A model generated the notes under the pieces. That model ran no database searches. It saw only the letters and a list, made by a program, of their open reading frames with translations, and was not told the DNA's origin. A stretch of DNA of 8,902 bases from Bacteroidota bacterium (lineage in GTDB: Bacteria; Bacteroidota; Bacteroidia; Chitinophagales; Chitinophagaceae): the NCBI GenBank assembly GCA_026391115.1, contig JAPLER010000071.1:7201-16102 (forward strand), read 5' to 3'. Of this stretch, positions 1 through 5,939 are shown in pieces (the first letter of the stretch is position 1; each line of letters starts with the position of its first letter). Both the position numbers and the translations under genes were made by a program.

Positions 1-759
1 TTGACTAATATTGGCAAACTGTGTAATTAATGCTACATAAGGTTCTTTAATATTTTTAATTTTATTGCCTAACTCGCCTGATGATGATGCGTAGTCGTAT
101 AATGCTTCTGGATTTTTATGTGCAAAGTCTATAATTAAACTATCTGCATTGGGTATGTTAGGATATTTAGATAATATTTTTAAAGTATTATCTGGGTTTT
201 GTTTACATAGTTTGCCAATAATTACAAGCTTACTTTCTTCAGCTCCACTGTTATCTTTAAAAGCAAAATTGGTTAATAACATCGCTCCAATTTCAGCAAT
301 ATTTTCATCAATTACATTGGTAATAGATTGTTTGTTTTGTTCTAATGCCATTGCTTTTTCATAAGCAATTATTAGGTCTATAAAATTAATTTTATTAAAC
401 CCATTGTATTTGTATTCTTTTTCAAAACTGGCTAGTAAATCATTTAAACTACGCAGCCATTTGTATCTATCTGCTTCTGTAAATTTAGTATTCGTTTCAA
501 TGTAATACTGTAGGTAATCTATTTTGCTTTTTAAAAAATATGTTGCATATAAATTAACATCTACGTTATTGCTGATGATAAATACAGAGTCTCTTTTGCA
601 ATTATTGCTTAATATTTTTTCTTGCCATTGATTAATATTATCATGAAAACTTTGTCGTAAAGTAGGAATGTATGGCATTGGAGGCATCCACGACTGGGCA
701 ACGCAAATATTTGCAATAAAAAGGCAAACAATAAATTGATAAAATTTCAAACTACGCAT
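1..759 (-). CDS. Secreted or periplasmic protein of unknown function, 3' end outside window
   Basis: This is a reading frame I translated by hand. It starts with ATG at 759-757 and stays open for 253 codons to the window edge, so the C-terminus is missing. The N-terminus (MRSLKFYQFIVCLFIANICVA, then QS) is a convincing signal peptide: basic start, hydrophobic stretch at about 6-19, and a probable cleavage after Ala21. The protein is therefore exported. The mature part begins with a Pro-rich segment (WMPPMPYIP, 24-32) and then looks largely alpha-helical and Lys/Asn-rich, with two cysteines (54 and 185). I recognise no catalytic motif or named domain; helical-repeat or scaffold roles are possible but unsupported. 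A Bacteroidota-type promoter lies just upstream, so the gene is probably transcribed separately from hsp20, which ends at a terminator. The gene call is strong; the function is unknown. Confidence 0.8.
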   Translation of the reverse strand, partial: MRSLKFYQFIVCLFIANICVAQSWMPPMPYIPTLRQSFHDNINQWQEKILSNNCKRDSVFIISNNVDVNLYATYFLKSKIDYLQYYIETNTKFTEADRYKWLRSLNDLLASFEKEYKYNGFNKINFIDLIIAYEKAMALEQNKQSITNVIDENIAEIGAMLLTNFAFKDNSGAEESKLVIIGKLCKQNPDNTLKILSKYPNIPNADSLIIDFAHKNPEALYDYASSSGELGNKIKNIKEPYVALITQFANISQ

Positions 760-766
760 TACAATT

Positions 767-798
767 CAAATATAAATCAATGTTGTATTAAATAACAA
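767..798 (-). promoter_or_regulatory. Bacteroidota-type promoter for the secreted-protein gene
   Basis: On the minus strand, TATATTTG (774-767) is an exact match to the Bacteroidota -7 consensus TAnnTTTG. A TTG (798-796) lies 21 nt upstream, which suits the -33 element. Only 7 nt separate the -7 element from the ATG at 759, so the transcript may be leaderless or nearly so. Assignment is by motif and position only. Confidence 0.5.
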
Positions 799-837
799 CT
801 AGGTGTACAATGATTTATTAATTCTGTAAGATTTCAC

Positions 838-875
838 AAAATAAAAAGCCCATTTTGTAGAAACAAAACAGGCTT
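838..875 (-). terminator. Rho-independent terminator of hsp20
   Basis: Read on the minus strand, 875-864 and 857-846 form a 12-bp stem (AAGCCTGTTTTG / CAAAATGGGCTT) around a 6-nt loop, followed by the T-rich run TTTTATTTT. Two of the pairs are G-U wobbles in the minus-strand RNA. In a plus-strand RNA the same positions would be C-A mismatches, so the structure favours termination of the minus-strand hsp20 transcript, whose stop codon lies 26 bp away. Confidence 0.75.
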
Positions 876-901
876 CAAAACCAACTGTATATGAAAACAA
901 T

Positions 902-1318
902 TTATAGAATATTAATTTCTTTTGGTTGTACTTTTACTTCATCTTTTTTTGGTAAAAAAATGTTTAGTACACCTGCATCATATTTTGCTTGAATGGCATC
1001 TACATTAATATTATCATCTAACTGAAAACTGCGTTTAAAACTTTTTACACTAAACTCTCTGCGTAAAGTTTTGTAATTACTTTTTTCAGCAGTTTCTTTT
1101 TTATCGTAGCTAATGGTCAACAAGCCTTTGTCTGCATTAATTTTAAAATCTTCTTTGTTTCTTCCTGGTGCATTCATTTCTAAATGATAACCTTCGGTTG
1201 TTTCGTGAATATTAGTTTGCTTTGCAAAATGGTTAAACTCATTTTGAGTTGTTAAACTTCCAAAAAAGTCATCAAATAAGTTGTTGATGTAAACTGGTTT
1301 TTGTTTTACGATTGTCAT
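902..1318 (-). CDS. Small heat shock protein, Hsp20/alpha-crystallin family
   Basis: A 138-residue ATP-independent holdase chaperone. Members bind partly unfolded proteins in the cytoplasm and pass them to the DnaK/ClpB refolding machinery (family knowledge). A short N-terminal arm (1-33, with LFDDFFGSL) precedes the alpha-crystallin domain at about 34-125. The domain includes NAPGRNKEDFKI (49-60) and the signature segment AKYDAGVLNIFLPK (111-124), whose A-x4-GVL core is diagnostic. The C-terminus ends EINIL, giving the I-x-I motif (135-137) that docks neighbouring subunits in sHsp oligomers. Length is typical for bacterial members. The gene is monocistronic: a terminator follows it, and the divergent bacilliredoxin gene lies upstream. 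Its 5' region carries twin palindromes, so repressor or activator control of stress expression is likely. No Shine-Dalgarno sequence is visible, as usual in this phylum. Confidence 0.95.
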   Translation of the reverse strand: MTIVKQKPVYINNLFDDFFGSLTTQNEFNHFAKQTNIHETTEGYHLEMNAPGRNKEDFKINADKGLLTISYDKKETAEKSNYKTLRREFSVKSFKRSFQLDDNINVDAIQAKYDAGVLNIFLPKKDEVKVQPKEINIL

Positions 1319-1390
1319 AATTTTAAATTTTTATTGTTATTAATTTGTTTGTACATCAATATTTTCAAATGCTGTTCCATTGCCATATTT

Positions 1391-1436
1391 AAGACATTAT
1401 GTCTTGTTTGTAAAAAAATATAAGACATATTGTCTT
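1391..1436. promoter_or_regulatory. Paired palindromic operator in the hsp20/bacilliredoxin divergent region
   Basis: Two 15-bp inverted repeats are present. Site 1 (1391-1405) is AAGACAT-T-ATGTCTT, a perfect 7-1-7 palindrome. Site 2 (1422-1436) is AAGACAT-A-TTGTCTT, perfect in the outer six bases of each arm. Centres at 1398 and 1429 are 31 bp apart, close to three DNA turns, so bound dimers would sit on the same face. Site 1 overlaps a weak minus-strand -7-like sequence (TAAATATG, 1391-1384; one mismatch to TAnnTTTG), which would place hsp20 transcription under its control. The sites lie 54 bp or more upstream of the bacilliredoxin -7 element. The cognate regulator is unknown. The 7-1-7 layout is also seen in Fur/PerR boxes, but the bases differ from the classical ones. 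Confidence 0.6.
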
Positions 1437-1489
1437 TTTCGATTGCAGAAAAAAGGAAAATTGTCAGAAAAAGGGTAGAAACAAGTCTG

Positions 1490-1497
1490 TACTTTTG
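1490..1497 (+). promoter_or_regulatory. -7 promoter element of the bacilliredoxin gene
   Basis: TACTTTTG matches the Bacteroidota consensus TAnnTTTG exactly and lies 20 nt upstream of the ATG at 1518. A clear -33 element at standard spacing is not seen; the nearest TTG (1461-1463) is 26 nt away. The implied leader is short and without a Shine-Dalgarno sequence. Confidence 0.5.
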
Positions 1498-1517
1498 CTC
1501 ACTTAAAACAATATAAT

Positions 1518-1934
1518 ATGTATCCAGCAGAAATAGTATTGCCAATGAAGGCAGAATTAACTGACAATGGTTTTGAAGATTTAACAAGCGTTGCACAAGT
1601 TGATGATGTAATAAAAACAGCAGGAACGGCTTTGGTTGTAATAAATAGTGTGTGTGGATGTGCAGCAGGTGCTTGCAGACCAGGGGTTTTAATGGCTGTA
1701 AAAAATGCAACACATTTACCTACTAAATTAGCAACTGCATTTGCTGGTTTTGATAGTAGTGCAGTAAATCAGGTGCGTAGTCATTTATTGCCTTATCCTC
1801 CAAGCTCTCCAGCTATTGCTTTATTTAAAAATGGTGAATTGGTAAGTATGGTTGAGCGTCATAATATTGAAGGACGCAGTGCTCAAATGATTGCACAACA
1901 TTTAATAAACGAATTTGATAAATATTGTAATTAA
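1518..1934 (+). CDS. Bacilliredoxin, BrxA/BrxB (YphP/YqiW) family
   Basis: A 138-residue thioredoxin-fold protein of the BrxA/BrxB family. The Bacillus members remove bacillithiol from mixed disulfides on oxidised proteins, acting in the cytoplasm (established for Bacillus; inferred here). The hallmark CGC active site is present in NSVCGCAAGACRPG (43-56), with Cys46 as the expected nucleophile and Cys48 as its partner. Further family features are the N-terminal PMKAELTDNGFEDLT (9-23), LPYPPSSPAIALF (90-102, containing the cis-Pro loop region), RHNIEGR (114-120) and the near-terminal Cys137. Length matches the family. Cys53, just after the motif, is an extra thiol compared with the Bacillus protein as I remember it. 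The gene stands alone between its own promoter and a hairpin terminator, divergent from hsp20. The thiol cofactor actually used cannot be read from the sequence. Confidence 0.93.
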   Translation: MYPAEIVLPMKAELTDNGFEDLTSVAQVDDVIKTAGTALVVINSVCGCAAGACRPGVLMAVKNATHLPTKLATAFAGFDSSAVNQVRSHLLPYPPSSPAIALFKNGELVSMVERHNIEGRSAQMIAQHLINEFDKYCN

Positions 1935-1965
1935 GATTTTGGTTCTATGGGTTAGTAAGTAAAGT

Positions 1966-1998
1966 AAAGGTTGCCTTAATTTTAAGGTATCCTTTTTT
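1966..1998 (+). terminator. Rho-independent terminator of the bacilliredoxin gene
   Basis: Positions 1966-1979 pair with 1982-1995 (AAAGGTTGCCTTAA / TTAAGGTATCCTTT). The stem is 14 positions long with one T-T mismatch and one G-U pair, and its tip is AT-rich. The 3' arm runs into six T residues (1993-1998). It begins 31 bp after the stop codon at 1932-1934. Confidence 0.7.
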
Positions 1999-2070
1999 AT
2001 TTAAACATTCCCTTTTAAACATAGTCACTTCCTTTTGTAAAATTTAATTTACACTAATACTAAATGCGAA

Positions 2071-2078
2071 TACTTTCG
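2071..2078 (+). promoter_or_regulatory. Candidate -7 promoter element of the outer-membrane protein gene
   Basis: TACTTTCG differs from the TAnnTTTG consensus at one base and ends 16 nt before the ATG at 2095. No convincing -33 TTG at the usual spacing is seen, so this is a weak call supported mainly by position between the upstream terminator and the gene start. Confidence 0.3.
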
Positions 2079-2094
2079 TAATTAACCACATTAT

Positions 2095-4932
2095 ATGAAA
2101 TATATCTTAAGTATAGTTGTTCTTTTATCTTTATCATTTACTGCACAAGCACAAACTGCCACTGTAAATGGAAGATTAGTTGATACTGCTACAAAACAAA
2201 GTATGGAAAATGCAAGTATTAGCTTGCTAGATAGTAAAGACAGTACATTAGAACAATTTACATTGGCAAAAAGTAATGGTTTTTTTGAGTTTAAAAACCT
2301 GCCTATTGGTAATTATATTTTGCAAATCAGTTTTCAGGGCTTTCAACCTGTTTACAAAAAATTAATCATTGCTAAAGATGAGCCATACATTCAGCTTGGC
2401 AATTTTTATCTTAAACCACAATCTAAAGAATTAGAAGGTGTAACCGTTACTACATCTCCAATAACTATTAAAAAAGATACAGTTGAGTATAGTGCAGGTA
2501 GTTTTAAAACTAAACCCAACGCAACTGCCGAAGATTTGTTAAAGAAAATGCCAGGCATACAAGTAGATAAAGATGGTAATGTAAAAGCACAAGGGGAAGA
2601 TGTACAACGTGTATTGGTTGATGGAAAACGTTTTTTTGGAGATGATCCTAAAATGGCAACCAAAAATTTGCCTAGCGATGTTATAGATAAAATTCAAGTA
2701 TTTGATGCAGCAAGCGACCAAAGTGCATTTACAGGTTTTGATGATGGCAACAGAACAAAAACCATTAACATTGTTACCAAAAAAGACAAACGTAAAGGAG
2801 TATTTGGTAAGGGCTCTGTAGGTTTGGGTACAGATGGTAATACCACTTTAAACGATAATAATTTAAACCTAAGTAATTTTAATAATGGCAAACAAATTAC
2901 AGTTACTGCACAAAGCAATAATGTAAATAAACAAAACTTTAGTGTGCAAGATATTTTGGGTACTTTGGGTAGTTCTGGTGGTGGTTTTGGGGGAGGAAGA
3001 AATATGGGTGGAATGAGTAATATGATACAAAGTGTTATTGGTAATGGAAGTGGTAATGGTGTTGTAAATACCTGGGGAACTGGCTTAAATTTTAGTAATG
3101 GATTGGGTAAGCATAGCAGAGATGAATTGAATGCTAGTGGCTTTTACAATAACCAGCGAACTAATAAAAACACAACTAGTTTAACAGAGAATCTGGTTTC
3201 TGCAAATCCTGATTCTTCTAATTTTATCAATCAAACTCAAAATAGTTTTACGCACAATAGAAATGCAAGATTTAATTTAAATATAGAAAAAACATTGGAT
3301 AGTTTGGGTAATAATTCTATCATTTTCAGACCCAATATCAGCACCCAAAATACCTACAGAAACTCTGCCACTTTAAGCAATGCTACAAAGGCAAAAGTGA
3401 TTAATTTAAACAACAGCAACGCTGCTACAGATAATCAAAATGTGGGTTATAATGCCAATTTAGATTTTACTTTCAGACATCGGTTTAAAACCAAAGGAAG
3501 AACCATGAGTTTAAACGCTACTATGGGTAGAAACGATAATGATGGCGATGGTAATAATTATTCTGAAGTAGATAATTTATTGAACAATACTACGCTGCTT
3601 ACTAATCAACACTACAATAGTTTTAGCTCAACAAAAAATTATGGAACTACTTTAAGTTATACAGAACCTATAGCCAAAAATTCTCAAATAGAAATTGCTT
3701 ACAACCACAACTATTCTCAAAGCGAAAGTGACAAAGAAACGATGGCTTATGATTCAACCAGTAAAGGTTATACTGTTCTTGTAAACAACTTGACCAACAG
3801 CTTTAGAAACACTTATAAAAGCGATAGAGGTACATTGAGTTACAGATATGCTAAAGATAATTTTACATTTAGCGTGGGCAATGGGGTTCAATGGGGCAAC
3901 TTAAATAGTGTTAATAGAACCACCTCAAATTTAATAGAACAAAACTATGTAAACTTGTTTCCAACAGCACAGCTTACTTATAGCGTTAATAAATCAAAGA
4001 ACTTACGTTTTAATTATAATGGAAGAACTGCTCAACCTTCTGTAAGTCAATTACAGCCTGTGGTTGATAATAGCGATCCATTGAATATTAAATTGGGCAA
4101 CGCAGATTTGCAACAAAAGTTCACTCACAACTTCAGGTTGTTTTACAACTCATTTAACTTCTTATCTCAAAAGATATTTTTTGCCACAATTAATGCCAAT
4201 TTTACTACAAATGATATTCAAAACTCAATTGTTAACTTACAAAATGGTGCTAGAATTACACAACCTGTAAACCTAAATGGCACTTATAATATTATAGGTT
4301 TTATTAACTATGGATTTCCTTTGCGTAAACCAAAAAGTAATTTAAATCTTGGCTTGAATTTTACCAAAATGCAAAGCCAAAGTTTGTTAAATAATGAGAG
4401 TAATTATAGCAGAAATACCACCATTGGTAATAGCATCATATGGACTACAAATCTTAAAGAAAGATGGGATGTAAACTTTACCAGTAATACTACTTTTAAC
4501 TTGGCAAGATATACATTACAACCTAGCCAGGATGCTGATTATTTTTCGCAATATGTATCTACAGAATTAACTTACTACACCAAAAGTGGTTGGAACATAG
4601 CTACAGATTTTGACTATACCTACAATGGTGGTAGAAGTAGTGGTTACAATACTTCTATTCCTTTGTGGAATGCCAGCATAAGCAAGCAAATTTTGAAAGA
4701 TAAAAACGCTGAAATTAAATTGTATGTTTTTGATATGCTGCACGCCAATCAAGCTATTACACGTAGTGTTACAGCAAGCAGTGTTCAAGATGTTAATACC
4801 AATGTATTGGGCAATTATTTTATGCTAAGTTTTAGCTACAACCTGCGTAAGTTTAAAGGACAACAAAATGGTATGCCACAAATGCCAGGTGGAATGATGA
4901 GAATGATGAGGAGAGGAGGTGGTGGGTTTTAG
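2095..4932 (+). CDS. Outer-membrane beta-barrel protein with carboxypeptidase-regulatory-like and TonB-plug-like domains
   Basis: A 945-residue outer-membrane protein of the TonB-dependent-receptor-like group common in Bacteroidota. It starts with a signal peptide (1-20, MKYILSIVVLLSLSFTAQAQ). A carboxypeptidase-regulatory-like Ig-fold follows at about 23-108 (ATVNGRLVDTATKQSMENAS, NLPIGNYILQISFQGF). A plug-like domain lies at about 112-235, with EDLLKKMPGIQVDKDGNV (146-163), VLVDGKRFFGDDP (173-185) and NRTKTINIVTKKDKRKGVFG (219-238). A Gly-rich stretch (289-321) leads into a long Asn/Ser/Thr-rich barrel with many alternating aromatic strands. The C-terminus is a Met/Gly/Arg-rich tail ending GGGGF; a terminal Phe is expected for barrel assembly. 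No SusD-like lipoprotein gene is adjacent, so it is not a classical SusCD nutrient pair in this window. The substrate is unknown, and TonB dependence is likely but unproven because I see no clear TonB box. Confidence 0.9.
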   Translation: MKYILSIVVLLSLSFTAQAQTATVNGRLVDTATKQSMENASISLLDSKDSTLEQFTLAKSNGFFEFKNLPIGNYILQISFQGFQPVYKKLIIAKDEPYIQLGNFYLKPQSKELEGVTVTTSPITIKKDTVEYSAGSFKTKPNATAEDLLKKMPGIQVDKDGNVKAQGEDVQRVLVDGKRFFGDDPKMATKNLPSDVIDKIQVFDAASDQSAFTGFDDGNRTKTINIVTKKDKRKGVFGKGSVGLGTDGNTTLNDNNLNLSNFNNGKQITVTAQSNNVNKQNFSVQDILGTLGSSGGGFGGGRNMGGMSNMIQSVIGNGSGNGVVNTWGTGLNFSNGLGKHSRDELNASGFYNNQRTNKNTTSLTENLVSANPDSSNFINQTQNSFTHNRNARFNLNIEKTLDSLGNNSIIFRPNISTQNTYRNSATLSNATKAKVINLNNSNAATDNQNVGYNANLDFTFRHRFKTKGRTMSLNATMGRNDNDGDGNNYSEVDNLLNNTTLLTNQHYNSFSSTKNYGTTLSYTEPIAKNSQIEIAYNHNYSQSESDKETMAYDSTSKGYTVLVNNLTNSFRNTYKSDRGTLSYRYAKDNFTFSVGNGVQWGNLNSVNRTTSNLIEQNYVNLFPTAQLTYSVNKSKNLRFNYNGRTAQPSVSQLQPVVDNSDPLNIKLGNADLQQKFTHNFRLFYNSFNFLSQKIFFATINANFTTNDIQNSIVNLQNGARITQPVNLNGTYNIIGFINYGFPLRKPKSNLNLGLNFTKMQSQSLLNNESNYSRNTTIGNSIIWTTNLKERWDVNFTSNTTFNLARYTLQPSQDADYFSQYVSTELTYYTKSGWNIATDFDYTYNGGRSSGYNTSIPLWNASISKQILKDKNAEIKLYVFDMLHANQAITRSVTASSVQDVNTNVLGNYFMLSFSYNLRKFKGQQNGMPQMPGGMMRMMRRGGGGF

Positions 4933-5910
4933 CTACACCGCGTGCTTGTTGTTATTCTGCACATTTTCAATATTCCAGTCTATCGTTTTTTCAAAAGAAT
5001 GTTTGCGGTAGTTGCAGTGTTGTTTGTTGCATATTTTACAACTAAAATCAAGGCAGCCATCGGTGTGTACAAATAACTCAATACTATTGCCAAAGGTTTC
5101 TTTTATAGCATTGTCAAGCTCTTCCACTTCTTTGTGTCCTTCGTGTATATTAAAATACCAAGGTATGGTTAAGTGGCAATCTAAATGTAAGGTGCTGCCA
5201 TATTTTATAATGCGAAGATTATGTAAATCTACCCAGTTTTCTCGGCGTTTGGTTTGTAAAAATTGCACCACATTTTCCAGCAGTTCATCATCTGCTTCGT
5301 CCATAATTCCAGCCAGCGAACTGCGTAAAATTTTGTAGCCAGATATAATAATAATGATAGCAAATACAAATGCCACTAAACTATCTATCCAATTTAAATG
5401 TGTAAAATGTATCACTATTAAACCAATAACAATACCTAGTGTAGCATAGGTATCGCTTTGCATATGCTTGCCAGTGGCAATAAGTGCTAGTGAATTATTT
5501 TTCTTTCCATTTTTAATAGAATATGTACCCACAACGTAATTAATAACACCAGTAAAAGCAACAAGGTAAATACCTAAGTCTAGTTGTTTTAAAGGATGCT
5601 CGTGTTTAAGATTATTAATGGCTTCGTAAATAATTACAAATGCCGAAACTATCATTAAAACACTTTCTATAGTAGCACTTAAAAATTCTACTTTTCCGTG
5701 TCCATAAGGATGATTTTTGTCTCGTGGTAATGATGATAAATGTAGGCTGTACAAACCAATAAAACCACTGATAACGTTGATGGTGTATTCGAGTGTATCT
5801 GTAAGTATAGCAACTGAGTTGGTATAGTACCAAGCTATAAGTTTAATGATAAATAATACAACAATAAATGTTGTAATTTTTTTTTGAATATTGAAGTTGT
5901 TTGTTGGCAT
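4933..5910 (-). CDS. Cation diffusion facilitator (CDF) family metal transporter
   Basis: A 325-residue inner-membrane divalent-cation/proton antiporter, aligning by eye with E. coli YiiP/FieF. Hydrophobic segments lie at about 12-29, 33-55, 79-97, 112-130, 154-170 and 174-192. HPYGHGKVEFL (67-77) is the family loop motif. The TM5 metal ligands are present as H149-x3-D153. In TM2, the positions of YiiP Asp45 and Asp49 appear to be Glu41 and Asn45, so substrate choice may differ from YiiP. The cytoplasmic domain keeps probable metal-binding residues H230, H246, H282 and D284. It is followed by a Cys-rich segment C286-x4-C291-x2-C294-x4-C299 with nearby His residues. Export of Zn, Fe or Mn is plausible but not assignable. 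The start lies 29 bp after the recJ stop with no terminator between, so cotranscription with recJ is likely. Confidence 0.93.
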   Translation of the reverse strand: MPTNNFNIQKKITTFIVVLFIIKLIAWYYTNSVAILTDTLEYTINVISGFIGLYSLHLSSLPRDKNHPYGHGKVEFLSATIESVLMIVSAFVIIYEAINNLKHEHPLKQLDLGIYLVAFTGVINYVVGTYSIKNGKKNNSLALIATGKHMQSDTYATLGIVIGLIVIHFTHLNWIDSLVAFVFAIIIIISGYKILRSSLAGIMDEADDELLENVVQFLQTKRRENWVDLHNLRIIKYGSTLHLDCHLTIPWYFNIHEGHKEVEELDNAIKETFGNSIELFVHTDGCLDFSCKICNKQHCNYRKHSFEKTIDWNIENVQNNNKHAV

Positions 5911-5939
5911 AATTTAATCGTGCATTCGTGGCTAAACTC

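Noticed and set aside
149..364. Plus-strand 71-codon frame
   Set aside because: It lies fully inside the minus-strand secreted-protein gene, which has a signal peptide and promoter; the plus frame is a shadow.
1387..1713. Minus-strand frame upstream of hsp20 and opposite the bacilliredoxin gene
   Set aside because: It lies antisense to a well-identified gene and has low-complexity Leu/His-rich translation with no family resemblance. Only its last 23 codons are mentioned, as a possible leader ORF.
2406..2918. Three overlapping minus-strand frames inside the outer-membrane protein gene
   Set aside because: They are antisense to strongly conserved plug-domain coding sequence and have no recognisable motifs or promoters.
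5012..5338. Plus-strand 108-codon frame opposite the CDF transporter gene
   Set aside because: It is a mirror of the conserved cytoplasmic metal-binding domain on the minus strand; Ser/Cys-rich shadow translation.
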